Shown one piece after another: positions 24,804 to 33,137 of a stretch of DNA of 64,000 nucleotides; positions within the stretch are counted from its first letter, which is position 1, and every line of letters starts with the position of its first letter. The stretch lies in assembly GCF_037023745.1 (NCBI RefSeq), contig NZ_CP146101.1, positions 2,720,001-2,784,000 on the forward strand, given 5' to 3'. The position numbers and the translations under genes were made by a program. The notes under the pieces were generated by a model. It saw only the letters and a list, made by a program, of their open reading frames with translations, was not told where the DNA came from and did no database searches. The DNA is from Streptomyces sp. SCSIO 30461 (GTDB lineage Bacteria; Actinomycetota; Actinomycetes; Streptomycetales; Streptomycetaceae).

Positions 24804-25862
24804 TCAGCCCGTCCCCGGCGCCGGTCCCCACCGCGGCGCCGATCCGGCCCCCGACTCCGGCGCCCTGACCGGTTCTGGGCCACGGGCGATCCAGCCCTTC
24901 TCGTACGCGTGCCACCCCAGCTGCAGACGGGTCGTCACCCCCGCCAGCTCCATCAGCCCGCTCACCCGTCGCTGCACCGTCCGCAGTCCCAGATCCAGCT
25001 GCTTCGCCACGCTGGTGTCCGTCATCCCTGCGAGCAGCAGGGAGAGGATCTCCAGGTCCACGGCGTCAGGCCCCGGTGCCTGGTCCTCCGTCACCTGGGC
25101 ATGCACACCGAGCCGCAGTGGCATGGCCTCCCGCCACACCGTCTCGAACAAGCCCAACAGGGATTCCAACAGTTCGCTCGGGTGCACCACGAGGGCCGCC
25201 GGCTCCGCCCCTCGTTCGGCGAGCGGGAGCATGGCCAGCGCCCGGTCCGCGATCACGAGCTTGGTCGGCACCCGTTCCGCGGCGCGCACCTGCTCCGCGC
25301 GCCCGAGCGCGGCGGCCAGCTCGGTCACTCCGGCGGGCCTGGCCAGCGCATCGCGCTCGATCACCACCCGGTACGCGACGCCGCGCCGTGCGGCGTGTAC
25401 CTGCGCTTCCTCGTTGTCCGTGCCCGTCACAGCGACCGGCTGCCCGGTGACCAGCGCGCACACCTCGGTGGTGGCGCCGGACTGGAGCTGGCGGAAGCGG
25501 TGGGCCACCGCGCTTGCCCCCGTCACCACCTCGATCAGGTCGTGCACTGCCGGTTCCGCGGCCTCCGTGCGGTACGCCTTGGCAAGCAGCCCCGCCGCGA
25601 GCTCCGCCTGTTCGAGCTCCTGGCGCTGCCGGGTGAGCAGTGCTCCCAGGGCGGCCGCGGGCGGCGCCGCCACCCAGCGGCCCGCGCCGGCCGACGACTG
25701 CGCCGCGAGACCCTGCCGCTCCAGTCGGCGCAGGGTGCTCTCGGTGTCCCCCTCGGGCAGCGCCAGCCGGTGTGCCAGATCGGTGACCTCAGCCGCCCCG
25801 AGCGCCACCAGGGCGCGATACGCCGACTCCTGCCTCGCGTCGATTCCTATTGCTCCCAGCAC
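24804..25862 (-). CDS. LuxR-type regulator with TrmB-like N-terminus
   Basis: A 352-residue regulator. The N-terminal winged helix resembles TrmB ('AYRALVALGAAEVTDLAHRL', residues about 14-33), a middle domain of unknown specificity follows, and the C-terminal LuxR helix-turn-helix is 'EILSLLLAGMTDTSVAKQLDLGLRTVQRRV'-like (about 275-305). This layout is common in Streptomyces and its inducers are unknown. GTG chosen because GGAGGGG sits 5 nt upstream; the frame stays open into octanucleotide repeats upstream that are clearly non-coding. Confidence 0.85.
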   Translation of the reverse strand: MLGAIGIDARQESAYRALVALGAAEVTDLAHRLALPEGDTESTLRRLERQGLAAQSSAGAGRWVAAPPAAALGALLTRQRQELEQAELAAGLLAKAYRTEAAEPAVHDLIEVVTGASAVAHRFRQLQSGATTEVCALVTGQPVAVTGTDNEEAQVHAARRGVAYRVVIERDALARPAGVTELAAALGRAEQVRAAERVPTKLVIADRALAMLPLAERGAEPAALVVHPSELLESLLGLFETVWREAMPLRLGVHAQVTEDQAPGPDAVDLEILSLLLAGMTDTSVAKQLDLGLRTVQRRVSGLMELAGVTTRLQLGWHAYEKGWIARGPEPVRAPESGAGSAPRWGPAPGTG

Positions 25863-25889
25863 CCAGACCCCTCCCCGGACCTGATCATT

Positions 25890-25922
25890 CCCCTTGTCCC
25901 CTTGTCCCCTTGTCCCCCTTGT
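25890..25922. repeat. CCCCTTGT octanucleotide tandem repeat
   Basis: Three exact 8-bp copies plus a 9-bp variant, starting 27 bp upstream of the LuxR-type regulator's GTG. Copy-number change would alter promoter spacing. Together with the GGGCGAGC array just upstream it occupies the regulator's promoter region. Confidence 0.8.
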
Positions 25923-25940
25923 CCCGGTTCCCCTTGCCGC

Positions 25941-25964
25941 GGGCGAGCGGGCGAGCGGGCGAGC
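25941..25964. repeat. GGGCGAGC octanucleotide tandem repeat
   Basis: Three exact 8-bp copies and a partial fourth, 18 bp from the CCCCTTGT array in the 396-bp divergent spacer between the LuxR-type regulator and the PP2C-like gene. The rest of that spacer is ordinary GC-rich sequence until the AT-rich stretch near 26160-26215. Confidence 0.75.
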
Positions 25965-26162
25965 GGGCGCGACGAGACGCAGGCCGGCCGCCACGCGAAC
26001 CTGCCACGTACATCATCCCCGGCACCCCGGGCCTGACCTACCGTCGTGGGCCGGACCCAGGGCCACCTCGGTATCTGGATCCCACGAGGCATCGATTCCC
26101 CCTTCCTGCGGTATACGCCACTTCGTACCGGGGTGAGGTCAGCGTGTTCCATGACGGCTTGC

Positions 26163-26186
26163 CAGGTACATTTATTCGTATACCTG
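26163..26186. promoter_or_regulatory. Inverted repeat in the AT-rich promoter of the PP2C-like gene
   Basis: CAGGTA and TACCTG arms, 12 nt apart, in an AT-rich stretch about 75 bp upstream of the PP2C-like ATG. It may be an operator overlapping a promoter; no regulator is assigned, although the divergent LuxR-type regulator is an obvious candidate. Confidence 0.4.
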
Positions 26187-26258
26187 TTCCTTCACTTGTT
26201 CTGACAAATTCTCCCGTTGACCCGCCTTCGCCCGGGGCTCGCGGTGGACAATGAAGCC

Positions 26259-27707
26259 ATGAGTGAGCAGGGGGAGACACCCGCTTTCGCCGACGACTGG
26301 TGGCATCGGCTGTACGATGCGTCCGCCCCGGACACCGGTCCCGCATCCTCGGCGGGGGACACGGTCGACGACCGGTACGCGTCCGCGGTGGACACGGTCG
26401 GTTCCGAACCCGGCTCCGTGGCATCCTCGGACGCCTGTCCGTCGATGCCCACGACATCGGCATCGCCGAAACCCTTTCCCGCGCCCGACTCCGCGCCCGC
26501 CTCGCCCCGTGCGGCACGCCCCGGAGCCTGGTGGGACTCACTGCTGCCCGGCGCCCGCGCCCCCTGGGAGTCCCCATCCGGCGCGCTGTCCGGCACCCCG
26601 GTACCACCGGAGCAGCGCCCCGTCGCCACCGGCTTCGGGACGGGGCGCGCGGCCGACACCGTCCCCGCCCCCCGGGACAACCCGTCCGTACGCCCCTCGG
26701 TCAGCCACGTGGGTGACGGTCCGCCGACCTACAGCCCCGAGCCCACCGCGCTGCCACCCGCCGACCCCCACGAACTCGACGCACTCGCGGCTGACACCGT
26801 GCTCGACGGGGCTTCGTACGGCACGTACACGCTGCGCGCCGCGTCCGTTCGCGGCGATTCCGCGCGCTTCCGCGGTGAACCCCGCCGCGACGTCCTGCTG
26901 ACCGCGCGCTTCGGCAGCGGCACGGAAGCCCTGGTGCTGGTGGCCGTGGCCACCGGTGCCCGCGCCGGTGAGCGGACACATCTCGCCGCGGCGGACCTCT
27001 CGCGCTGGATCGGGTCGGCCGTCGGCCGCAGTCATGCCCGGCTGGCCGACGACATCCGCACCGGCCGCCGGGGTGACCTCAAGTCAGGACTGCACCGGCT
27101 CACCGACCGCTCCCTCGGCAAGCTCCGCGCCCGCGCAGGAGAACTGGACGTGCCTGCGTACGAGTACACGGCCGGACTGCGTTGTCTGCTGCTGTCGGCT
27201 GACCCCGACTGCCGTACCCGGGTGTTCTTCGGAGTCGGCCACGGCGGGCTCTTCCGGCTGCGGGACGGCGTCTGGCAGGACCTCGACCCGCGGGCACCCG
27301 AGGTTGCCGTAGCACCCGGGGAGCCCGTGGCCGGCTACGGCTCCGTACCCTCGACGCAGCCCCCGCGGTCTCCGGCGTCCCCGCCGTCGGAGACACCCGA
27401 TGGCGACCGGCTCACCATGGACCTCGGCATCGCCACACCACCGGCGCCGCATATCGACGCACCAGTGCCGCCGCCGGCCGAGCCCTTCCGCTTCCGCGCC
27501 TCCGTGGCCCGCCCAGGCGACACCCTGCTGCTGTGCAGCGCGGGCCTCGCCGATCCGCTGCGCGGCGAACCGGCCCTGACCGATCGGCTGGCCCGGCGCT
27601 GGTCCGGATCGGCGCCGCCCGGACTCGCCGCCTACCTCGCCGACATCCAGTCGAGGGTGAAGGGTTACGCCGACGACCGTACGGCCTGCGCGGTCTGGGA
27701 GGCGTGA
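26259..27707 (+). CDS. PP2C-family phosphatase-like protein
   Basis: A 482-residue protein: an N-terminal 170-residue low-complexity Pro/Ser/Thr-rich region, then a PP2C-like domain ('YTLRAASVRGDSARFRGEPRRD' near 190, 'ALVLVAVATGARAGE', 'FFGVGHGGLFRLRDGVWQDL', 'DTLLLCSAGLADPL', ending 'DDRTACAVWE'). The final Asp-Asp matches a PP2C metal site, but the usual GDSR-type motif before LRDG is GHGG and the early DG motif is absent, so it may be inactive or a binding protein. The ATG follows within the AT-rich promoter region and gives 'MSEQGETPAFADDWWHRLYD'. Confidence 0.75.
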   Translation: MSEQGETPAFADDWWHRLYDASAPDTGPASSAGDTVDDRYASAVDTVGSEPGSVASSDACPSMPTTSASPKPFPAPDSAPASPRAARPGAWWDSLLPGARAPWESPSGALSGTPVPPEQRPVATGFGTGRAADTVPAPRDNPSVRPSVSHVGDGPPTYSPEPTALPPADPHELDALAADTVLDGASYGTYTLRAASVRGDSARFRGEPRRDVLLTARFGSGTEALVLVAVATGARAGERTHLAAADLSRWIGSAVGRSHARLADDIRTGRRGDLKSGLHRLTDRSLGKLRARAGELDVPAYEYTAGLRCLLLSADPDCRTRVFFGVGHGGLFRLRDGVWQDLDPRAPEVAVAPGEPVAGYGSVPSTQPPRSPASPPSETPDGDRLTMDLGIATPPAPHIDAPVPPPAEPFRFRASVARPGDTLLLCSAGLADPLRGEPALTDRLARRWSGSAPPGLAAYLADIQSRVKGYADDRTACAVWEA

Positions 27708-27735
27708 GGGTACCGGCCGTGGGATGGATGGACCC

Positions 27736-29118
27736 ATGGTCAAGCAGAACGTCGCAGAACAGTTCGTCGACACGCTCGTCCGGGCCGGTGTGCGCCGACC
27801 GTACGGAGTCGTCGACGACAGCCTCAACCCTGCCGTCGACGCCGTCCGGCGCACCCCGGGCATCGATTGGATCCAGGTGAGCCAGGAGGAGACCGCGGCT
27901 TTCGCCGCCGGCGCCGAGGCACAGATCACCGACCGGCTCGCCGCCTGTGCCGGTTCCCGCGGACCCGGGCCCGCATGATCGACGAGGCCGACCGTGTCAC
28001 CCTCTTCCGTGGTAGGGGAACGGCCCGCGCGCACGCCGAGGTCATGCAGTTCGCGGAGCGCATCAAGTCACCTGTCGGTCATGCGCTTCGCGGCAAGGAG
28101 TGGATCAGTACGACAGTCCCTACGACGTCGGTATGAGCGGACTGCTCGGCTACGGCGCCGCCTACGAGGCCGCCCATGAGTGCGATCTGCTGATCCTGCT
28201 CGGCACGGACTTCCCGTACAGCGCCTTCCTCCCCGACGACGTCCGGGTCGCCCAGATCGATGTGCGGCCCGAGCGCCTCGGCCGCCGGTCCGGGCTCGAC
28301 CTCGCAGTCTGGGGCGATGTACGTGAGACACCGCGCTGTTTCACTCCGCGGGTACGCGCGAAGAACGACCGGCGCTTTCTCGACAAGATGCTGAGGAAGT
28401 ACGCCGACGCACTCGAAGGAGTCATCAGGGCGTACACCCGCACGGTGGACAAGCACACTCCGATCCATCCCGAGTACGTGGCCTCTGTGCTCGATGAACT
28501 CGCTGCGGATGACGCGGTGTGCACTGTGGACACCGAGATGTGCGATGTGTGGGCTAGCTCATGCCCAACGGGCGACGTCGGATCATCGGTTCGTTCAGCC
28601 ACGGCTCGATGGCCAATGCGCTGCCCCAGGCCATCGGCGCGCAGTTCATCGACGGGGACCGGCAGGTGGTGTCGGTGTCCGGTGACGGTGGATTCAGCAT
28701 GCAGATGGGCGACTTCCTCACCCTCGTCCGGTACGGCCTGCCGGTGAAGGTCGTGCTCTTCAACAACTCCTTTCTGAGTATGGTGGAGTTGGAGATGCTG
28801 GTGGCCGTACTTCCTCCGTACGGGACGGCCTACGGCAACCCCGACTTCGCGGCGATCGCCCGTGCGGCTGGTGTCCACGGTGTGCGGGTGGAGGAGCCGA
28901 AACGGCTCGCCGGGGCGTTGAGGGAGGCCTTCGCGCACAAGGGTCCCGCCCTCGTGGATACCGTCACCGACCCCAACGCGCTGTCCATTCCGCCGAAGAT
29001 CCGCGCCGAGACGGCCACAGGTTTCGCGCTCTCCGCCAGCAAGATCGTGCTGGAGGGTGGTGTCGGCCGGATGGTGCAGATGGCTCGTTCCGATCTGCGG
29101 AACGTACCGCGTCCTTGA
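27736..29118 (+). pseudogene. Decayed pyruvate oxidase/dehydrogenase (PoxB-type, ThDP-dependent)
   Basis: Four reading-frame pieces line up in order with a roughly 580-residue PoxB-type enzyme: 'NVAEQFVDTLVRAGVRRPYG' (27736-27978), 'IDEADRVTLF...GHALRGKEW' (27975 to about 28105), 'YDSPYDVGMSGLLGYGAAYE' (to about 28558), and 'PNGRRRIIGSFSHGSMANAL' (28561-29118). About 110 residues are missing after the first piece (the 'CAGSRGPGP' point), and two frameshifts follow. The ThDP/Mg motif 'SGDGGFSMQMGDF...LFNN' survives but cannot be joined to the N-terminal catalytic half. No intact product is possible. Confidence 0.88.
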
Positions 29119-29258
29119 CGAAACGGAGGGTACCTCTGCAATCACGCCCCGTGAATTCGCATGCGTTGGCGGCTCAGAGGCGGGGCATGCATTTCGGGGT
29201 GCCTGCTCGGACTGCGAGCAGGGCGAGACGAAGGGACCGTTCCGACGTGCTGTGGGGG

Positions 29259-29687
29259 ATGATGACGAGGCGTCAGGGAAGGTCCGAGCCCGCCCAGTTG
29301 CGACGCAGAGTGGCCAGGTCGGATCTGCGAGCCGTGCCCGAAGTGCGACGCGCGCTGCGCGATTTGCTGGGGCACGGCGACTGGAGCGAATCGGGCTCGG
29401 CCGACGTGGCGGAGCTGCTGATCAGTGAACTGGTGACCAATGCGCTGGTGCACACCGACGAGGGCGCGGTGGTCACGGCAACCGTCGCGCCCGCCCGGCT
29501 GCGGGTCGAGGTGCGGGACTTCACCACCGGAGTGGCGGATCCGCATCTGCCGGTGCCTGCCGTGGGTGATGACAGCACGCACGGCAGGGGGTTGTTACTG
29601 GTGCAGAACCTGGCGGATGCCTGGGGGGTGCGAGCCCACGCCCTGGGCAAGGTGGTGTGGTTCGAGTTGGACGGTGCCAGGAAGTGA
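29259..29687 (+). CDS. HATPase_c (RsbW-like anti-sigma/regulatory kinase) protein
   Basis: A 142-residue ATPase of the RsbW/SpoIIAB type abundant in Streptomyces. N-box 'ELLISELVTNALVHT' (about 50-64), G1-like 'VRDFTTGVAD' and G2 'HGRGLLLVQNLADAWG' are visible. It could act as a serine kinase or anti-sigma factor on an unknown partner; no anti-anti-sigma gene is adjacent. Leu113 is encoded by TTA at 29595, so translation should depend on the bldA tRNA in Streptomyces. ATG-ATG at 29259/29262 is preferred; starts at 29187 (ATG) or 29151 (GTG) in frame are possible. Confidence 0.8.
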   Translation: MMTRRQGRSEPAQLRRRVARSDLRAVPEVRRALRDLLGHGDWSESGSADVAELLISELVTNALVHTDEGAVVTATVAPARLRVEVRDFTTGVADPHLPVPAVGDDSTHGRGLLLVQNLADAWGVRAHALGKVVWFELDGARK

Positions 29688-29693
29688 CGGCGT

Positions 29694-29740
29694 GCCTCGG
29701 CCCGGTCGGCGGTCACACCTCCTGACCGGGCAGCCGAGGC
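29694..29740. terminator. Bidirectional hairpin terminator
   Basis: GCCTCGGC-CCGGTC on the left pairs with GACCGG-GCA-GCCGAGGC on the right, 14 paired bases interrupted by a 3-nt bulge, with a 16-nt loop. It lies between the convergent HATPase and DUF2637 genes, 7 bp after the HATPase stop, and can end both transcripts. Confidence 0.7.
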
Positions 29741-29782
29741 AGGTGCCCGGCGCACCGTCCCATCGGAGACTGCGGGACAGCC

Positions 29783-30844
29783 TCAGCCGAACTGCCGCTC
29801 GAGATCCTGGAGTTTGCGCTCCAGTGAGTCCAGCCGCGGCAGCGCCTGAGTGTCGTCCTCGGCGGTCAGGTCGACCGTGACGGGGGTGCGGGCCTCAGTG
29901 GTTCGTACGGCCTGAAGGGAGGGCCGGGAGGGAGCGGGCAGTTGTCCTGTCTCGGATAGGGCAGGCTCCGCTGATGACCCTACGGCCGCCGGTGGGGAGC
30001 CCGCCGAGCCGCCCATCGCGGTGACGTCCACCTGCCGCCCGCCACGGGCCCGGTTCCACGCGCGGTGCTGTCGGTTGAGCGCCCGGAGCCTGGCTCGCTC
30101 CAGCTTGTCCTGCTCACGTCGGCGCAGCCGGTTCCGCTCCTTCTCGCGGCGGTCCTCTCGCACCTCGTCCACGGCCTCGTCCAGTGTGCGTACGCCCTCG
30201 AGGAGCATCAGCGACCAGGCGCCGAAGGTCTCGCGGGGTGCCCGTAGCCAGCGCACTACCCGGATCTGCGGCAGCGGGCGCGGCACCAGTCCCTGTTCGC
30301 GCAGCGCTGCCCGGCGCGTCTGCTTGAGCGCCCGGTCGAAGAGCACCGCGGCGGACAGCGACATGCCTGCGAAGAACTGGGGGGCGCCCGCGTGGTCGAG
30401 TCCGCGTGGCGCGTGCACCCAGTTGAACCAGGCCGCGGCGCCGGCGAACATCCACACCAGCAACCGGGAGCCGAGGGCGGCGTCGCCGTGGCTGGCCTCG
30501 CGTACGGCAAGCACCGAACAGAACATCGCGGCGCCGTCCAGGCCGAACGGCACCAGGTACTCCCAGCCTCCGGAGAGGTTCAGGTTCTGCCGGCCGAAGC
30601 CGACCAGTCCATGGAAGGACAGCAGCGCGGCCACTGCCGCGCAGCAGAAGAGGAGTACGTAGGAAGCGGTCCCGTAGATCGCTTCCTTGCGGCGCCTGCG
30701 CTCCTCGCTGCGCTCCCAGGAGTCCTCGGCTGCGGAGCCTCTGCCGGCACGCTTGGCGCGCGCGAGCACCGCCACCGCCACGGCGCCCGCGAGCAGCACG
30801 CCACCCGGAAGCAGCCAGTTCAGCGCTATGTCGGTCAGTCTCAT
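29783..30844 (-). CDS. DUF2637 membrane protein
   Basis: A 353-residue protein. One N-terminal helix (about 9-27), then four hydrophobic segments (about 58-80, 92-112, 122-142, 152-166) of the DUF2637 type ('YLVPFGLDGAAMFCSVLAVREAS', 'WMFAGAAAWFNWVHAP'). A charged Arg/Glu-rich coiled coil follows (about 225-270) and a C-terminal helix 'LERKLQDLERQFG'. DUF2637 proteins resemble plasmid-spread SpdB proteins but many are chromosomal; the role is unknown. The ATG has AAGGG 6 nt upstream. Upstream DNA carries an AT-rich near-palindrome. Confidence 0.85.
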   Translation of the reverse strand: MRLTDIALNWLLPGGVLLAGAVAVAVLARAKRAGRGSAAEDSWERSEERRRRKEAIYGTASYVLLFCCAAVAALLSFHGLVGFGRQNLNLSGGWEYLVPFGLDGAAMFCSVLAVREASHGDAALGSRLLVWMFAGAAAWFNWVHAPRGLDHAGAPQFFAGMSLSAAVLFDRALKQTRRAALREQGLVPRPLPQIRVVRWLRAPRETFGAWSLMLLEGVRTLDEAVDEVREDRREKERNRLRRREQDKLERARLRALNRQHRAWNRARGGRQVDVTAMGGSAGSPPAAVGSSAEPALSETGQLPAPSRPSLQAVRTTEARTPVTVDLTAEDDTQALPRLDSLERKLQDLERQFG

Positions 30845-30980
30845 CGGGGTCCCTTGCATCCTTGCTACTGCACCGCGGTAGGGCCTTTCGGGCGTCATAC
30901 TGGCCGAAGTCCCGTTACAGGCAGGGTGTTTTGTGGCAAGAGAACGCCATCGAGGCACAGCCGTAGACGAATAGATGACA

Positions 30981-30997
30981 AATAGGTACGTACTATT
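30981..30997. promoter_or_regulatory. AT-rich near-palindrome upstream of the DUF2637 gene
   Basis: AATA-G-GTACGTAC-TATT: a GTACGTAC palindrome with AATA/TATT flanks and one unpaired G, about 137 bp upstream of the DUF2637 ATG. A second TCGAACG motif repeats nearby at about 30997 and 31034. It is the only AT-rich part of the 400-bp spacer and probably contains the promoter; the remainder shows nothing coding. Confidence 0.4.
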
Positions 30998-31251
30998 CGA
31001 ACGCTTCTGTGTGTGTGGACATGAGTTCGATCACTCGAACGCCAAGTGATCGTTCCGGTTCGGCCGCCCCCGCTCGTGCCGGATGCGCGCCTCGCCCCGA
31101 GGCCGCCGTGTGACGCAACGGTGTCCGGGGTGGAGTCGGTGGAGAGTTCGTGCCGGTCAGGTGCGCTTCGGTCTCGGGGCGAGAAGATCCGGTGCGGCGG
31201 GGGGTGTGACATGCCTTGGCCGGGCGCGTATCACGTGAGCGGCGGCCCGTC

Positions 31252-31294
31252 GTGAGCCGACCGTCATCCGGGCTCCTGCCCATGGTCGGCTCAC
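31252..31294 (-). terminator. Hairpin terminator after the FhuF-like gene
   Basis: Arms GTGAGCCGACC and GGTCGGCTCAC, 11 bp perfect, with a 21-nt loop, beginning 14 bp downstream of the ferric reductase stop codon on the minus strand. Confidence 0.7.
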
Positions 31295-31307
31295 TCGGGT
31301 GCGCGGG

Positions 31308-32174
31308 CTACCCGGCCCTGCGCAGCCGGTCAGCGTCGCTGGTGCGCGGGCAGGTGAGGCAGGTGTCATCGGGCCGGAGGGTGTAGAAGAAGCAGCAGCT
31401 CGCCCGGTCGCGGGTGGGTAGCGGTGTCCCGTCTGGGCGGATGAGGTCACGGAAGCCAGGCGTTCCGACGTACGGCTTCACCGTGCCCGGCAGCAGCGCT
31501 TCGAGCTCCGCGATGCCTCGCTGCTCTTCCCCCAGCAGATGGGCGATGTGCCAGAGCCCCTCGACGACCTCGTCGGTCGCCATGCCCCACAGGGCGCGCC
31601 TGCCCCGCCGCATCCGAGGGCCGATGCCTTCGAGTACGGGGGCGAGGTGCTCGGTGACCGCGTCCCGTACCTCGGTGCGCAGAGCCTCCTCGTCGGCGAC
31701 GACACGGGCTCCCGGGTGGGTGGCGGCGGGGTCGACGGGCAGGCAGGCGAATTCGCGCACCCGGGCGGTCATCCGGCCGAGGCCGCGCTGGAAGGCCACG
31801 TCCTCGACGGGCACCCGCGGTACCCTCCGGTGCAGGAACCACGGCACTGTGATCAGCAGGCAGGCGGGCCAGGCGTACCGGTGCAGCCCGAAGCCGGCGA
31901 CCACGTCGGGACGTGCCTGGCGGCCGTAGTCACGCAGCACCTGGGCGTTGTCCCAGGCGAGGAAGGCATCGAGCGCCGGTCCGCCGGCCGCGAGGTCGGC
32001 CGCCGTGACCCAGCCGCCATCCCGCGGGGTCGGTTCGCCGTCCGCGAGCTCTTGGATCGTGAGTCCGGGAAACACCTCGGTCAGCCGTGTGTACGCGGCT
32101 GTGACGGGTGTCCCGGCGGTGGCAGCCGTGACCCCGGGCTGAGCGCCGGGGCTGACTGCGTGGGAGACGGTCAT
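31308..32174 (-). CDS. FhuF-like [2Fe-2S] ferric siderophore reductase
   Basis: A 288-residue protein of the FhuF-like ferric iron reductase group, thought to release iron from imported siderophores by reduction in the cytoplasm. The C-terminus has the diagnostic CC-x10-C-x2-C cluster ligand set at 260, 261, 272 and 275 ('CCFFYTLRPDDTCLTC'). 'AFLAWDNAQVLRDYGRQARPD' and 'YAWPACLLITVPWFL' are typical upstream blocks. The ATG is 29 bp downstream of an IdeR/DmdR-type iron box, so expression should be repressed in iron-replete cells. No transporter gene is adjacent. Confidence 0.9.
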   Translation of the reverse strand: MTVSHAVSPGAQPGVTAATAGTPVTAAYTRLTEVFPGLTIQELADGEPTPRDGGWVTAADLAAGGPALDAFLAWDNAQVLRDYGRQARPDVVAGFGLHRYAWPACLLITVPWFLHRRVPRVPVEDVAFQRGLGRMTARVREFACLPVDPAATHPGARVVADEEALRTEVRDAVTEHLAPVLEGIGPRMRRGRRALWGMATDEVVEGLWHIAHLLGEEQRGIAELEALLPGTVKPYVGTPGFRDLIRPDGTPLPTRDRASCCFFYTLRPDDTCLTCPRTSDADRLRRAG

Positions 32175-32202
32175 GGACGGACCACCGAATCGCGATCGTT
32201 GG

Positions 32203-32220
32203 TAGGTTAGCCTAACCTTA
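32203..32220. promoter_or_regulatory. Iron box (DmdR/IdeR-type operator)
   Basis: TAGGTTAGCCTAACCTTA matches the actinobacterial iron box (TTAGGTTAGGCTAACCTAA) at nearly every position. It is 28 bp upstream of the FhuF-like ATG, where bound DmdR1 would block the promoter. The divergent GntR gene starts about 110 bp away and could be affected too. Confidence 0.9.
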
Positions 32221-32330
32221 TCCGATTCGGCTGGTGCTTGCCCCTTTACACTGGGGGCTTCCAGTCCCGGTGTCAGCGTATGTGGGTATGTGCCGGGCTC
32301 GCACCAGGCCGACGCCGAGGAGGATCCCGA

Positions 32331-33137
32331 GTGGAGCAGCGCAGAGCGCGCGGTATTTCCGCGACGCGTCCGCCGGGGTCCCCGAGTGAAGCAGCCGACG
32401 GCGTGCGCGGTGAACACACGCACAGCGAGCCCACGGCCCCCGGCGCCCCTGTCGCCGGGCACATCCCGGGGCCGCGTCCCCCCGTCAGGGCCGTGCGCCG
32501 CCATTCCGTGCGCGGCCAGGTCCTCCAGGCGTTGCGTACGGCCCTGGTCGGCGGTGAGATGACCCCGGGCGAGGTCTACTCCGCCCCTGCGCTGGCCGAG
32601 CGCTTCGGCGTCTCCGCCACCCCCGTACGCGAGGCGATGCAGCAGCTGGCCACCGAAGGCGCCGTGGAGGTCGTCCCCAACCGCGGCTTCCGAGTCATCG
32701 AACGCGACGCCCGCGAGCTGGCCGAGCTCGCCGAGGTCCGCGCCCTGATCGAGGTGCCCGTCGTCCTGCGGCTCGCCCGGACCGTCCCCGCCGCCCGCTG
32801 GAGCGAGCTGCGCCCGCTCGCCGACGCCACCGCACGGGCGGCCGCCACCGGCGACCGCGCGGTCTACGCGGAATCGGACCGTGCCTTCCATCGTGCCGTC
32901 CTCTCCCTCGCAGGGAACGGCCGACTCGTCACCATCGCCGACGAACTGCACCGCCGCTCCCAGTGGCCGCTGCTCGCCCCCCGCGCCGCCGTCGACTCCG
33001 CCGCTCAGCCGCCACCGCGCGCCCTGCTGATTGCCGACGCTGCCGAACACACCGCGCTGCTTGACGCGTTGATCGACCAGGATCTGGATGTGGTGGGCGC
33101 ACTGGTGCGGGAGCACTTCGCGGGAGCAGACTGCTGA
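32331..33137 (+). CDS. GntR family regulator (FadR/FCD subfamily)
   Basis: A 268-residue repressor. After a 55-residue low-complexity N-terminus, the winged helix reads 'LRTALVGGEMTPGEVYSAPALAERFGVSATPVREAM'-like sequence (about 67-102), followed by the FCD effector domain (about 125-260) with 'EVRALIEVPVVLRLAR', 'ESDRAFHRAVLSLAGN' and a late 'EHTALLDALIDQD', which supply the metal-binding His/Asp residues. The ligand is unknown, probably a carboxylate. The GTG has GAGGAGG 7 nt upstream, which settles the start; the frame is open 31 codons further. Confidence 0.88.
   Translation: MEQRRARGISATRPPGSPSEAADGVRGEHTHSEPTAPGAPVAGHIPGPRPPVRAVRRHSVRGQVLQALRTALVGGEMTPGEVYSAPALAERFGVSATPVREAMQQLATEGAVEVVPNRGFRVIERDARELAELAEVRALIEVPVVLRLARTVPAARWSELRPLADATARAAATGDRAVYAESDRAFHRAVLSLAGNGRLVTIADELHRRSQWPLLAPRAAVDSAAQPPPRALLIADAAEHTALLDALIDQDLDVVGALVREHFAGADC

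Noticed and set aside
30895..31212. 105-codon minus-strand ORF between DUF2637 and FhuF
   Set aside because: No ribosome-binding site, no recognisable domain, and it spans the likely promoter palindrome.
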